Assembly (NCBI RefSeq): GCF_037120705.1
Contig: NZ_JAWLJU010000001.1
Span: 62,001-126,000 of the forward strand
Direction: 5' to 3'
DNA from: Pseudoalteromonas sp. UG3-2
Lineage (GTDB): Bacteria; Pseudomonadota; Gammaproteobacteria; Enterobacterales; Alteromonadaceae
DNA: 64,000 bases
The notes under the pieces are model-generated. The model saw nothing but the letters and a program-made list of their open reading frames with translations, ran no database searches and was not told the DNA's origin. The position numbers and the translations under genes are program-made. The stretch's first letter is position 1. Each line of letters opens with the position of its first letter. Below, piece by piece: positions 9,569 to 18,965 of the stretch.

Positions 9569-9853
9569 ATGATGAAATTTTTATCCGCTTTACTGTTATT
9601 GTTATTTTTTAACCCCCTTGTCAGCTTCGCAGTCCCCGAAGAAGTTAAGCTGTTTGGTGACATACCCAAGCAAGTTTGCTGGTATCAAGGACACTCCTAC
9701 AGTGAAGGTGCCCTACTTAGCCAGTTTGATATGCTGTTTGTGTGCGCCCCTAAATACGCTAACCAACAAAATAGCAAGCTGGTATGGCTTAAGGCAGATG
9801 CCTCGGGAAAAGCAATTAGACCTGAAATCGAAGACAAAATTAGGGTAAGATAG
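9569..9853 (+). CDS. Small exported protein, DUF1496-like
   Basis: A 94-residue protein with a clear signal peptide (MMKFLSALLLLLFFNPLVSFA, cleavage likely before VPEE). The mature part, about 73 residues, contains VCWYQGHSYSEGALLSQFDML then FVCAPKY and KLVWLKAD. The pairing of two cysteines around a YSEGA motif resembles DUF1496/YnjH-like periplasmic proteins, in which the two Cys may form a disulphide; I hold this assignment loosely. Two consecutive ATG codons make the exact start ambiguous by one residue, and no strong Shine-Dalgarno is visible. Function unknown. Confidence 0.65.
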   Translation: MMKFLSALLLLLFFNPLVSFAVPEEVKLFGDIPKQVCWYQGHSYSEGALLSQFDMLFVCAPKYANQQNSKLVWLKADASGKAIRPEIEDKIRVR

Positions 9854-9883
9854 CGCCTAAGTCGTACTAGCAAATATAAATAT

Positions 9884-10120
9884 ATGGACAAGCAACCCAA
9901 TAATCCCCTTCACGGCGTTAAGTTAGAACAAATTATCCGTGAGCTAGAGCAAGAGTTAGGCTGGCAAAAAATGGCGGCCGTGGTGAATATCAACTGCTTT
10001 AAAGACAACCCTAGCATTAAGTCGAGCTTAAAGTTTTTGCGTAAAACACCGTGGGCACGGGAAAAAGTAGAGCAGCTGTACCTAGATACCTTTCACGGCT
10101 TTCAGTGGCCGCAATCCTAA
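9884..10120 (+). CDS. VF530-family small DNA-binding protein
   Basis: A 78-residue basic protein. [53 protein letters not shown] and the short C-terminus match the VF530 family (DUF2132), whose founding member from Vibrio fischeri is a small helical protein regarded as DNA-binding. No partner is known. The gene follows the DUF1496-like gene by 30 bases, so the two may be co-transcribed. The biological role is undetermined in the family. Confidence 0.8.
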   Translation: MDKQPNNPLHGVKLEQIIRELEQELGWQKMAAVVNINCFKDNPSIKSSLKFLRKTPWAREKVEQLYLDTFHGFQWPQS

Positions 10121-10149
10121 GCGACTTCGCCATCTAGAGCATAATGGCG

Positions 10150-10860
10150 TTATTGCTTTGAATACAAACGTTGATAGGCCGTACTTAACTTATTGATCAC
10201 GTATTTCGGCATGGATTTGTTGCACGCCAAATATAAAGTCGACTGAAAGTTTTCCAGGGTATAAATCGGCTCCAATAATTGCGCCGTCTCTTCGGTTAAA
10301 CTTCTGAAACGATATTGCGCGTCACTTAAAATAACCAAATCAACAAAGTCTTTCCGTTCTTTTAGAAGCTTAAAGATCCGATCGAAGGAATTGATTAAAA
10401 TCAATTCCTTACCTTCCACAAAACCGTGTTCCATTAAAAACTGATGACTAAAATTATCACGGATCACCGCGGTTTGATATTGCCGAGCGTCAGTCATTGA
10501 GGCCAGCCTAATATTGCGCTCGCGCAAAGCATAAAAAGAAGTGGTAAAATGCGTAATTGGGAACACCCATTGGAGTTCGTGCTCTCGAGATTTATTTCTA
10601 GCAGTGGAAAACACACAGGTATCATCACGTCTAAGCGCGGCGTTATAAGCCACAGGCCAAGATAGCACGTTTATAGAATAATCGAGTCCAGAGCCATCTA
10701 ACACCGCACGAACTTTGTTGGCGGCGTGACCTATTAACTGACCTTCTTCATTGGTGTATTGAAAATCTGGAAAGTTTTCGGTCACTATGTTTAGTGTGAA
10801 AGCCCATGAATTAAAGCTTATGCACATCATTACGCCGCAAAATAACACCTTAAATTTCAT
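10150..10860 (-). CDS. Solitary periplasmic solute-binding protein, family 3-like
   Basis: A 236-residue exported protein with a signal peptide (MKFKVLFCGVMMCISFNSWA) and a family-3 bacterial solute-binding fold. LNIVTENFPDFQYTNEEGQLIGHAANKVRAVL is the usual first lobe, CVFSTARNKSREHELQWVFP the hinge region with the anion-binding Arg, and FVDLVILSDAQYRFR the return lobe. No ABC permease or ATPase gene is near, so it may act as a sensor or orphan binding protein of the kind abundant in Alteromonadales. The ligand cannot be read from the sequence; polar amino acids are typical for the family. Confidence 0.8.
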   Translation of the reverse strand: MKFKVLFCGVMMCISFNSWAFTLNIVTENFPDFQYTNEEGQLIGHAANKVRAVLDGSGLDYSINVLSWPVAYNAALRRDDTCVFSTARNKSREHELQWVFPITHFTTSFYALRERNIRLASMTDARQYQTAVIRDNFSHQFLMEHGFVEGKELILINSFDRIFKLLKERKDFVDLVILSDAQYRFRSLTEETAQLLEPIYTLENFQSTLYLACNKSMPKYVINKLSTAYQRLYSKQ

Positions 10861-11032
10861 TCACGCTCTCCATTAGCTACTTGACTAATATAGTAGTTAG
10901 GCGCTAGCAGAGCAATAATTGATGTAATAAGCGGGATTAAAACACACGAAGTTGTGAAACCGTACGAAAGAATAGACTTAACTGACTGGCTCAACACGCT
11001 GCCAGTTAAGTCTTAAATTGCGGGTTTATAAA

Positions 11033-12145
11033 TTAGCTTTGGTTGATGGCATCGATTAAAAATGCGCTCAGCTTAGCCCCTTCTCTTAAGGTGGTTTCCG
11101 AGCTCGTTTGTCCCACCAATGAGCTGTCTGTGAAAGGCGCGATTTCCATCATGTCAGCACCGGTTATTTTAAACTCGGCTTTTAGCGCACTCAATATAAC
11201 CATGGCTTCATCCGGGGTCATGCCGCCCGCTTCAGGTGTACCTGTGGCTGAAGCAAAGGCTTCATCTAAAGCGTCAATATCAAAGCTTACGTATAGCTCC
11301 TCGACTTCATCGGCTTTTAATTGCTCAATAACTTCGCTTACCACTGCTTGTGCGCCACGCTCTCTGATCTCATGGGCCCAATGCTGCTTCACCCCAAACG
11401 TCGACTCCCAGTGAGACTTAGGTTTACCACTTGAGCGAATACCAAATTGCACTAGGTGATGCGGCGCTGGTAAATATTCTAAAATATGCGTACACCATGA
11501 GCCAAAGCACAAATCAATGCCTAAGCGTTCAACCAGTAAATCGGTGTGGGCGTCAAAATGAATGATGGCCGTTTTAATGCCGCGGTCGCGCTTGGCTTTT
11601 AAATACGACTTAGTTAACGGATAGCTAATTGAGTGATCACCACCGATACCAAAAATGCCCTTGTCGGGATGGTTGGCATAAAAGCCATCACACACATCTT
11701 CTGTGATTGACAGCGGCGAGACGTAATAATCGCTTTTTGGATCGGCATACAGTGCTTTTTGGCAATTACTGATGGTTTGCTCATTCAGGTATTTATCATG
11801 GAGTAAGTGTGGAATAACACGCACATCACCCAAATCAAACGCACTGGTTTGTGGTTGTTGTTCAATTAACGTTGAACGTAAAAACAGCGGGCCCCAGTTG
11901 GCACCACGTAAGATCCCACCACCACAGTCGGAGCTGATCCCTAAAATAGCAGCTTTGTATTCACTCTGACCCAGTTGCTGCAAAGATTGCTTCCACAAGC
12001 CTTCAACGCCCTCTGTTTGTCCATAAAGCTTTTCTCTTAGTGCCGCTTTGCGCTCTTTAGCTGTGTTGACGGTAAAAACGCCATCACCTGGGGGGCATAA
12101 ACAGTGCTCAAGTTTTTGCTGAAATGGTTGGTTACTCTGTGACAT
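11033..12145 (-). CDS. Arginase/agmatinase/formimidoylglutamase family hydrolase
   Basis: A 370-residue ureohydrolase-fold enzyme. All six binuclear manganese ligands can be seen: His171 in GGDHS, Asp198, His200 and Asp202 in HFDAHTD, and Asp289 and Asp291 in SFDIDALD. GTPEAGGMT is the conserved substrate-side loop. The ~60-residue N-terminal extension and total length exceed typical arginases (~300). The substrate is uncertain: arginine, agmatine, formiminoglutamate and guanidino acids are all possible, and there are no hut or spe genes beside it to decide. It is probably monocistronic, since upstream and downstream genes are 300 and 170 bases away. A palindrome at 12332 could be its operator. 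Confidence 0.85.
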   Translation of the reverse strand: MSQSNQPFQQKLEHCLCPPGDGVFTVNTAKERKAALREKLYGQTEGVEGLWKQSLQQLGQSEYKAAILGISSDCGGGILRGANWGPLFLRSTLIEQQPQTSAFDLGDVRVIPHLLHDKYLNEQTISNCQKALYADPKSDYYVSPLSITEDVCDGFYANHPDKGIFGIGGDHSISYPLTKSYLKAKRDRGIKTAIIHFDAHTDLLVERLGIDLCFGSWCTHILEYLPAPHHLVQFGIRSSGKPKSHWESTFGVKQHWAHEIRERGAQAVVSEVIEQLKADEVEELYVSFDIDALDEAFASATGTPEAGGMTPDEAMVILSALKAEFKITGADMMEIAPFTDSSLVGQTSSETTLREGAKLSAFLIDAINQS

Positions 12146-12331
12146 CGCTATCCCCTGTTATTTGAATATTCATGCTGTCGACCGCCACCAATAATTACTT
12201 GCTCCTTTCCCGCCTTTGACCTCGCCTCATGGCGAACAAGCAGCACCGGCAACTCAAGCACCAGCACAATTAATTATTTAAAATTCAATACTTTAAAATA
12301 AAATCAAGCAGAGAGGGCTGCAGTATATATT

Positions 12332-12349
12332 GGTCTTGTCGACAAAACC
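12332..12349. promoter_or_regulatory. Palindrome upstream of the arginase-family gene
   Basis: GGTCTTGTC/GACAAAACC is an 18-bp dyad with one mismatched pair; its core TTGTCGACAA is perfect. ATATAT tracts flank it on both sides. It lies about 190 bases before the arginase-family start, a plausible operator position. The cognate regulator is unknown. Confidence 0.4.
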
Positions 12350-12442
12350 TGAGGCATATATATCAGGTTTAAAAGCGCTGTCAACCGCTACCCCAATGTG
12401 TCTATTTAAGGTAACGGTTGATTATTCATGGAGAGTGTTTAG

Positions 12443-13222
12443 TTATTCGTAATGACGGGGTCTTTTTGTTTTAATAACAGCAATGTAGCCATGCCAACTG
12501 GCGTAAGCCAACAGCGGCATAATGATAATAAACCCAGCGGTTCCGGTGGCAAAGCCAAGCAGCACCATAAACACAATAATGCCACACCAAACCACCATAG
12601 CAGCAAAGTTTTCTTTGGCGGCGTGCATCGAGCTGACCACTGCTGTCATGATATCAACGCGACGCTCCATCATTATTTGCGGAGTAAACACCGAAATGCC
12701 AAACACACACACCAGTAAAATTCCGCCCACAATCGATCCCAGTGCCAAAAACGCCGACAGCTGTTCAAAAGTGGGATCGGGTACATTGGGGTAAAGTGCA
12801 TGAATTAACGCCGCGAGCCGCATCCACACGATCATTATTACCATTAGCAGCACGGCAAACCCCCACTCTCCCGCCGGATTACGAAACATCGACTTTAAGC
12901 TGTGGGTGAGTGTTGGCTTATGGCCTTTTTCCAGCTCCCAAGCAACATCATACAACCCTGCAGCAAACGCCGGACCAATTAAGGCAAAGGCCACCGCCGC
13001 AGGTAAAATGACTAAATGCGTACCAGACTGATACACAAACCACATAATACAAGCAGGAATAAGGGTAAAAACTAGACCGTAGACTAGACTTAAAATGGGC
13101 GCATTGGCAATGTCTTTAAAAGCCAGCGCGAGCCAATGAAACGGCGCCATCGCCGCGACTTTGTTGCACTCAAAACAACGGGCAAACTCGTTATTTTTAT
13201 CTATAGAATGTGTAGCAGGCAT
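12443..13222 (-). CDS. DUF2189 integral membrane protein
   Basis: About 259 residues with six hydrophobic segments, beginning near ILSLVYGLVFTLIPACIMWF and LVILPAAVAFALIGPAFAAG. The cytoplasmic N-terminus has a CFECNKV motif. The spacing of helices, the GPAFAAGLYDVAWELE segment and FTPQIMMERRVDIMTAVVSS fit the DUF2189 family of proteobacterial inner-membrane proteins, whose function is unknown. Two in-frame ATG codons occur. The second (13222) sits six bases after GAGGA, while the first touches it, so the second is preferred. It is monocistronic. An imperfect 11-bp dyad at 12382-12392/12410-12420 lies downstream of its stop codon. Confidence 0.8.
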   Translation of the reverse strand: MPATHSIDKNNEFARCFECNKVAAMAPFHWLALAFKDIANAPILSLVYGLVFTLIPACIMWFVYQSGTHLVILPAAVAFALIGPAFAAGLYDVAWELEKGHKPTLTHSLKSMFRNPAGEWGFAVLLMVIMIVWMRLAALIHALYPNVPDPTFEQLSAFLALGSIVGGILLVCVFGISVFTPQIMMERRVDIMTAVVSSMHAAKENFAAMVVWCGIIVFMVLLGFATGTAGFIIIMPLLAYASWHGYIAVIKTKRPRHYE

Positions 13223-13508
13223 AACCATTCCTCGTAGTTGCTCTCTCTTAAAGGTTTAGTGGAACATTGGCAATCTGGCAAGGTATATGTTCATCAATTG
13301 CTGTCACTTGAAGCCTATGTTCTCATCAAACTCACTGTACTTTAGCCAAGTAGCGCCTGAAGATTGCTGGTCTGTTAATAAGGCGCTATGGTAAGCAAAC
13401 GTACTTGCTATTTTGCTGAACACCGGTCTTGATGCAGTCGGACATCTGTCCTGTACACACCAAGCGTTTACTATAAACATTACGCTTTAAACATAACTAA
13501 GGTTTACT

Positions 13509-14270
13509 ATGGAAAAGGTATTTCACTTAGGTCTAACCAAAGCTGACCTACAAGGCGCCTCTCTCGCCATCGTCCCAGGCGACCCTGAACGCGCGCAGCG
13601 CATCTCAGAGTATCTTGATTCACCCACTTGCTTAGCGCAAACGCGTGAATTCCATATTTATCTCGGCTTTTTACAACAAACCCCTGTGGTCATTTGCTCT
13701 ACCGGAATTGGTGGACCATCCACTTCCATTGCGGTTGAAGAGCTGGCGCAACTTGGCGTTGAAACCTTCTTGCGTATTGGTACTACTGGCGCAATCCAAC
13801 CGCATATTAATGAAGGTGAAATCCTAATTAGTACCGCCTCAGTACGTCTTGATGGTGCCAGTCAACACTTTGCCCCTATCGAGTTCCCAGCGGTGTCTGA
13901 CTTCCATGCTACCGCAGCCATGGTAAAGGCATGTGAGACCTTGGGCATAACACACCATGTTGGGATCACCGCATCCAGCGACACCTTTTACCCCGGCCAA
14001 GAGCGTTATGACACCTATTCAGGTTATGTGCGTAAGGCCTACCAAGGTTCGTGTGAAGAGTGGCAAAAACTCAATGTGATGAATTATGAAATGGAGTCGG
14101 CGACGTTATTCACCATGTGTGCAGCACTAGGATTAAAAGCGGCTTGCCTTGCAGGTGTGTTGGTGAACCGCACACGTCAAGAAATTCCTAATGTCGACCA
14201 TCACAACATCGAGAAAAACGCCGTTACCGCGGTGCTCAAAGCAGCAGAATTACTGCTTAACGAAAAGTAA
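13509..14270 (+). CDS. udp: Uridine phosphorylase
   Basis: A 253-residue nucleoside phosphorylase of the NP-I family that cleaves uridine with phosphate to uracil and ribose-1-phosphate. [68 protein letters not shown] and [14 protein letters not shown] are the Udp phosphate, base and ribose site segments, and the length matches E. coli Udp. Shine-Dalgarno TAAGG lies nine bases before the ATG. It converges on cdd, so two pyrimidine-salvage genes are adjacent on opposite strands and share a terminator region. Confidence 0.96.
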   Translation: MEKVFHLGLTKADLQGASLAIVPGDPERAQRISEYLDSPTCLAQTREFHIYLGFLQQTPVVICSTGIGGPSTSIAVEELAQLGVETFLRIGTTGAIQPHINEGEILISTASVRLDGASQHFAPIEFPAVSDFHATAAMVKACETLGITHHVGITASSDTFYPGQERYDTYSGYVRKAYQGSCEEWQKLNVMNYEMESATLFTMCAALGLKAACLAGVLVNRTRQEIPNVDHHNIEKNAVTAVLKAAELLLNEK

Positions 14271-14276
14271 TATTTA

Positions 14277-14312
14277 GGGCCACAATGCCGAAATGCTTTG
14301 TGGCCCTTTGTT
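14277..14312. terminator. Terminator between udp and cdd
   Basis: GGGCCACAA pairs with TTGTGGCCC across a 12-base loop and is followed by TTTGTT. The U-tract is short, so termination may be partial; it sits between two converging genes. Confidence 0.7.
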
Positions 14313-14314
14313 CC

Positions 14315-15190
14315 CTAATTGCCAGCAACTTCGCTATGCTGCAGCAAATCTTGGCAGTCAAACGCTGCAAGCACCGCTTTACTCACCGCCAGTTGATTAC
14401 TATGCCCTTGTGTTTCCAGCAACGTAATAGCCGCAACCTGAGATCTATCTAACAACTCAAAACCTGCTAACGCCAATTGACTCAATGCCCCTTGTAAAGG
14501 TGACAAGCTGGGGTTGTAGGCTGCGTTTTCGGCATAGCGACCATAAAAGCAACGGCCATCTTGCAGGCGAATTTCCACCGCGCTGGCGTTTTTAGAGTAT
14601 GGCGCATAAGCCAATTGATAGTGTTGATAAAGCGCGTCACTGACGCCATCAGGTAAGGATTGTTGGTTAGGTTCAACTGCAGCTTGATTGAACAAGGTGT
14701 GTTGATTCCCCAGATCCGAGGGCCCAAAAGCATTCGGAAGCAACTCCGGCAGCGAGGTCGCGCCATTTGGCAACAGTATTTGCAGTTGCTTGGCGGTACT
14801 GAGCTCATTCATAAACTGTCGACAATAACCACATGGTGCGGCATTAATGGTCATTTTGGAAATTTCTTTAGCGCCATTTAGCCAGGCATTATTAATCGCT
14901 GCTTGTTCAGCGTGCACCACTAAACTGAGTGCTTGACGAGAGAATTCTAAATTGGCGCCGAGAAAGGCATGCTTTGATTGGTTATCCCAGGCTATTGCAC
15001 CAACATAAAACTTAGAAATCGGGGGAGTTGCAAAGGTGGCGGCCACTTCCAGTAAATGCGCTTCAAGTTGTTGTTCGCTTAGATGATGGGCTTGTTGAAA
15101 CTGTGTCAGTGTCGAATAACAAAAGACACCGTTATGTTCTATTGCATGCGCGCGTAGCGCTAGGTTAACTTCAGATTCTGTCTTAGCCAT
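14315..15190 (-). CDS. cdd: Cytidine deaminase (dimeric, two-domain type)
   Basis: A 291-residue enzyme deaminating cytidine/deoxycytidine to uridine. The catalytic domain has HAEQAAINNAW (His93 zinc ligand, Glu95 proton shuttle) and PCGYCRQF (Cys120 and Cys123 zinc ligands). A second, degenerate CDA-like domain follows (residues ~175-291), giving the long E. coli-type enzyme. The uridine it makes is the substrate of Udp, encoded convergently. It could be co-transcribed with the SpoIIAA-like gene 43 bases upstream. Confidence 0.95.
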   Translation of the reverse strand: MAKTESEVNLALRAHAIEHNGVFCYSTLTQFQQAHHLSEQQLEAHLLEVAATFATPPISKFYVGAIAWDNQSKHAFLGANLEFSRQALSLVVHAEQAAINNAWLNGAKEISKMTINAAPCGYCRQFMNELSTAKQLQILLPNGATSLPELLPNAFGPSDLGNQHTLFNQAAVEPNQQSLPDGVSDALYQHYQLAYAPYSKNASAVEIRLQDGRCFYGRYAENAAYNPSLSPLQGALSQLALAGFELLDRSQVAAITLLETQGHSNQLAVSKAVLAAFDCQDLLQHSEVAGN

Positions 15191-15233
15191 ATTGTTATCA
15201 TGTTTATCTATGGCAGGACAGTTTACGCAACTC

Positions 15234-15602
15234 TTACAAGCGACTCAACCATTCTCGAGCAGATTTAAAGCATTCAAAGTTCTCGGCATTAATGTCAAAG
15301 CGTTTTATTTTTTGTAAAAACAAATCGTGCATATAGCCTTCAAATCCCACTACCCGTGCAATGTTCATATCACCAATATAGTGGGCTACTTTTGGCATGA
15401 TATTGATGATATCGATGGCAGCAAAGCGATGCTCCAATTCACTGACATCAACAAGAATGTTTTTACTTTTATGTTTGTTGGCATAAGAATGGGCGCGTTG
15501 GTATGACTCCACCACATCTTTGGCACTGGCAATCCCTCTCACCTTCATCATTATTAAGTCGTTACACTTATCAAACGTCACGCTAGTAGAGATCTTATGC
15601 AT
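15234..15602 (-). CDS. SpoIIAA-like (STAS-fold) protein
   Basis: A 122-residue soluble protein. The alternation of beta strands and helices, with KNILVDVSELEHRFAAIDIINIMPKVAHYI and the end VVGFEGYMHDLFLQKIKRFD...FKSAREWL, resembles the SpoIIAA-like family (DUF3478) common in gammaproteobacteria, whose fold is related to anti-anti-sigma factors. No kinase or sigma partner is adjacent, and function in these families is unknown. It lies just upstream of cdd on the same strand. The 216 bases beyond its start hold no gene. Confidence 0.65.
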   Translation of the reverse strand: MHKISTSVTFDKCNDLIMMKVRGIASAKDVVESYQRAHSYANKHKSKNILVDVSELEHRFAAIDIINIMPKVAHYIGDMNIARVVGFEGYMHDLFLQKIKRFDINAENFECFKSAREWLSRL

Positions 15603-15818
15603 TTACCGAGTTACCTATCAACAAACCATTCTTGAGAAAAACAAACATACCAACTGGTATAACCAGCCGGGCATTTTAAGACAATCTCCTTTTCTGTCAA
15701 CAAAGTTACTAATAAAAAACCAGCACAAAAGAAAAAACCAATCCTTTGGGATTGATTTTGTTTCTTCAATTTCGCCTTATGTTAATGGCACATGCAACAT
15801 TTTATTGCAAAAATAACA

Positions 15819-18452
15819 TTAACCCGTATTGCGCATTCCTGCTGCAATGCCGGTCATGGTTATCATTAAGGCTAAATCAATATCGTGTTTGGTTTCTTCT
15901 CTGGCGCGCTTTAACAGCTCAATTTGCAACAGATTAAGTGGATCGGTATAAGGATTGCGCAGTGCTATGGACTCTCTGATCCAAGGCTGTTGTGACAACA
16001 GTGATGACTCAGGAGCCAGCTCCCGCACCAACTCAATGGCACTTTGTAAATTATCACGAAGTTCTTTACCTAGGTCTTGATATTCCTCGGTCACTAAGCT
16101 GGCATCATACATTTCACTTAACCAGAGATCGGCTTTACAAAAAACCATTTCCAGCATTTCTAGTCGAGCGCGGAAAAATGGCCACTGTTGACTCATGGAT
16201 TGCAAGGTCGCTTTGCCATATTTTTCGATGGCGGCTTCTAAGCCTTCTTTTGCCCCTAACCAAGCAGGCAACATTAAGCGATTTTGACTCCAAGCAAAGA
16301 TCCATGGAATGGCGCGTAGGCTCTCTACCCCACCATTGGGGTTACGCTTAGAGGGCCGCGATCCTAAAGGCAACTTCGATAGCTCCTGCTCAGGCGTGGC
16401 CATTCTAAAATAAGGCACAAAGCTGGGATTTTCCCTAACAATACTGCGATATTTTTCGCAAGAGGCGGCACTGATGCAGTCCATCACTTCCACCCACTGT
16501 GGCTCTGGGCTTGGTGGTGGTAATAAGTTACTTTGTAAAATCGCGCCGGTGTAAATCGATAGACTTTGCATGGCCACTTTGGGCAAACCAAATTTAAAAC
16601 GGATCATTTCACCCTGTTCCGTGACTCGCAAACCATTACGCAGTGAACCTGGCGGCTGTGAACGCAACGCTTGTGCTGCTGGTGCACCACCACGACCGAT
16701 GGTGCCGCCGCGGCCGTGAAACAGCACTAATTCCACGCCTTTTGATTCTGCCAACGCCACCAGCTTGTCCATGGCATCATATTGTGCCCAACCTGCAGCC
16801 ATCATGCCGGCATCTTTGGCCGAGTCGGAATAACCAATCATGACAAACTGGCGAGCCCCGATGGTGCCTTTGTACCAGTTGTTTTCTAATAAGCCACTGA
16901 TCACGGCTTCAGCGTTATTCAAATCATCCAGGGTTTCAAATAAAGGCGCTACCGGTAAAGTAAACTGACAGCCACTCTCTTGCAGTAACAAGTGCACAGC
17001 TAAAATATCGGAAGCACTTTGTGCCATAGAGATAATGTAAATGCCCAAACTGTTTTGATCTTGTTGTGCTATGACTTCAAAGGTTTCTAGTACTTCTTTT
17101 ACGTTAGCGCTGGGCTGCCAATGGCGTGGGAGCAAAGGCCTTCTTGAGCTCAGCTCGGTGAGCAAAAAGGCTTGTTTATCGGCTTCTTGCCATTGCTCAT
17201 AATCTCCCAAGCCTAAGTAGCGGGTGAGCTCTGAAAACACTTCGCTGTGGCGGGCCGAGTCTTGGCGTATATCGAGCTTACACAAAGACACTCCAAAACA
17301 ATCAATGCGACGCAATACGTCGAGCAGTAAGCCATTGGCAATCTTAGCCATTTGGCATTCCACCAATGAGCGGTAGCAAGCTTCTAACGGTTCTCGGATC
17401 TGCGCCACGCGCTTGATTTTATCTTGGTGATGAGAGCTGATCCCTTTGATTTTGTTTTCTAACGCCGCGATGGTCTCTTCTACTTCGCTACGTACTTGCT
17501 TGAGAATAAAACGATACGGCTCATTACTGCCCTCAGCCCGTTGCTGTAGTTGCTCTGAGGCCTTAGACATGGATAACTCGGCGCCCAAGGTTTCCAGATC
17601 GCGGCGATACAAATCCAACGCCATCCAGCGCCCATGGTCGAGTACCGACTGGGTAACGTTGGACGTCACAAATGGGTTGCCATCGCGATCCCCCCCCATC
17701 CAAGAGGTGAGCTGTATTGGACTGAAGTTACTGGGAAGTTGTAAGTCTAAACGGGTTTCCACTTGGTCGCTCAAATACCTGACAAACTTTGGTACTGCTT
17801 GCCAGAGGCTATTTTCTATGACCGCAAATCCCCATTTAGCTTCATCTAAAGGCGTTGGCCGCTTTTCGCGAATGTCGTTGGTATGCCAAGCTTGGCTGAT
17901 CAGCTGCTCGATTCGATCAATCACTTCATCGTAAAGCGGATCTTCGCCTGAGGTGCTTTCTAACATTCTTAGGCATTCGCTGAGTTCTACGTGCTTGTTG
18001 ATAATGGTGCGGCGGGTTACCTCTGTGGGATGCGCTGTCAGTACCAAGTCTATTTTTAATCTGGCAATGACTTCGGCTACGTCATTGAGTGACAAGCTGC
18101 CAGACTCCACTTGGCTTTGTATTTCATCAAGGGCCTTATCTATTTCAATCATTACGCCGTCTGGCGCGCCAGACTTAGAAATGGTATGAAATTGCTCGGC
18201 AACGTTGGCAAGGTTAAGAAAATGATTGAACGAACGGGCAACGGGCAATAATGCTTCATCACTTAAATTTCGCAAGGTTTCAATCAAGGCTTGGCGGTCT
18301 GATTCATTGCCACTGCGAGAGGACTTGGCCAAATGACGAATTTCTTCCACCTTATCCAAGGTTTCTTGCCCTTGTGCTTGGGCAATGATCTGTCCCAGCA
18401 TTTGTCCCAGTTGGCTTACATTACTGCGCAAGCTTGCGTATTGCTCTGTCAT
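15819..18452 (-). CDS. ppc: Phosphoenolpyruvate carboxylase
   Basis: An 877-residue cytoplasmic enzyme fixing bicarbonate onto PEP to give oxaloacetate, refilling the TCA cycle. Catalytic His141 is in [36 protein letters not shown] (the mobile glycine loop) and [11 protein letters not shown] are all present, and the C-terminal MRNTG, essential for activity in the family, is intact. The length matches E. coli Ppc (883). It is divergent from the DCC-protein operon with 126 bases between. In this window it complements the dicarboxylate uptake cluster. Confidence 0.97.
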   Translation of the reverse strand: MTEQYASLRSNVSQLGQMLGQIIAQAQGQETLDKVEEIRHLAKSSRSGNESDRQALIETLRNLSDEALLPVARSFNHFLNLANVAEQFHTISKSGAPDGVMIEIDKALDEIQSQVESGSLSLNDVAEVIARLKIDLVLTAHPTEVTRRTIINKHVELSECLRMLESTSGEDPLYDEVIDRIEQLISQAWHTNDIREKRPTPLDEAKWGFAVIENSLWQAVPKFVRYLSDQVETRLDLQLPSNFSPIQLTSWMGGDRDGNPFVTSNVTQSVLDHGRWMALDLYRRDLETLGAELSMSKASEQLQQRAEGSNEPYRFILKQVRSEVEETIAALENKIKGISSHHQDKIKRVAQIREPLEACYRSLVECQMAKIANGLLLDVLRRIDCFGVSLCKLDIRQDSARHSEVFSELTRYLGLGDYEQWQEADKQAFLLTELSSRRPLLPRHWQPSANVKEVLETFEVIAQQDQNSLGIYIISMAQSASDILAVHLLLQESGCQFTLPVAPLFETLDDLNNAEAVISGLLENNWYKGTIGARQFVMIGYSDSAKDAGMMAAGWAQYDAMDKLVALAESKGVELVLFHGRGGTIGRGGAPAAQALRSQPPGSLRNGLRVTEQGEMIRFKFGLPKVAMQSLSIYTGAILQSNLLPPPSPEPQWVEVMDCISAASCEKYRSIVRENPSFVPYFRMATPEQELSKLPLGSRPSKRNPNGGVESLRAIPWIFAWSQNRLMLPAWLGAKEGLEAAIEKYGKATLQSMSQQWPFFRARLEMLEMVFCKADLWLSEMYDASLVTEEYQDLGKELRDNLQSAIELVRELAPESSLLSQQPWIRESIALRNPYTDPLNLLQIELLKRAREETKHDIDLALMITMTGIAAGMRNTG

Positions 18453-18578
18453 ACAATCTCCTTGATGAAAAAGTAATTATCTCTTCACTATACCGAGATT
18501 AATCACAATTGCGAACGATCTATTTTCAAGACCCTAGCGTAAAAGTGTGACAAGTTTGGGAAATTTTTTACGTGAGCT

Positions 18579-18965
18579 ATGATTATATTTTATGACGGTG
18601 AGTGTCCACTTTGCCGCAAAGAAATGGTTGAACTAAAACGCCATGATCACCATGATAAAGTAGATTTAGTGGATGTTCACAGTGAGCGCTTTGAGCACGA
18701 GTTCCCCCAAGTGGGCTTCGCTGATGCCATGGCTTTACTCCATGGTTACGATGACAACGGCAAGTTACTCATCGGCTTAGATGTCACTGTGCTTGCTTGG
18801 AAAAGTGTTAATAAACACCGTTGGTTAGCAATATTGCGATGGCCCGTTATTCGCTCTATTGCGGATTGGTGTTACAAGCAATTCGCCGCCCATCGCATGA
18901 GTATTTCTCGCATGTTGGCGCCAAGCCAATGTAAGCTCGATAACAAAGGATGTCACCGTGACTAA
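18579..18965 (+). CDS. DCC-family (DUF393) thiol-disulphide oxidoreductase-like protein
   Basis: A 128-residue protein beginning with the signature MIIFYDGECPLCRKEM, in which the DxxCPLC motif resembles a thioredoxin-type CxxC. The rest (LLHGYDDNGKLLIGLDVTVLAWKSV, WLAILRWPVIR, CYKQFAAHRMSISRML) is typical of DUF393. The family is thought to be redox-active, but substrates are unknown. It overlaps the following SDR gene by eight bases, so translation is coupled. With the SDR and flavin-reductase genes it makes a three-gene operon; comparable genes sit near photolyase clusters in some marine gammaproteobacteria (recollection, not tested). Confidence 0.85.
   Translation: MIIFYDGECPLCRKEMVELKRHDHHDKVDLVDVHSERFEHEFPQVGFADAMALLHGYDDNGKLLIGLDVTVLAWKSVNKHRWLAILRWPVIRSIADWCYKQFAAHRMSISRMLAPSQCKLDNKGCHRD

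Noticed and set aside
10128..10149. CGCCAT/ATGGCG hairpin between the VF530 gene and the binding-protein gene as terminator
   Set aside because: Only six pairs with a ten-base loop and no U-tract; too weak to call.
12382..12420. CAACCGCTACC/GGTAACGGTTG as a strong terminator of the DUF2189 gene
   Set aside because: One mismatch, a 17-base loop and no T-tract on the minus strand; recorded only as an imperfect dyad.
12452..12794. Plus-strand His/Asn-rich frames opposite the DUF2189 gene
   Set aside because: Shadow frames of the membrane protein's codons; no ribosome sites or homology.
15781..15823. GTTAATG/CATTAAC dyad with inner TGCAA/TTGCA stem downstream of ppc
   Set aside because: AT-rich and with the T-run on the wrong side for ppc; it overlaps the ppc stop and cannot be interpreted.
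16643..18189. Several plus-strand frames inside ppc (for example 17446-17934)
   Set aside because: They lie wholly opposite a highly conserved enzyme and have no ribosome sites or recognisable motifs.
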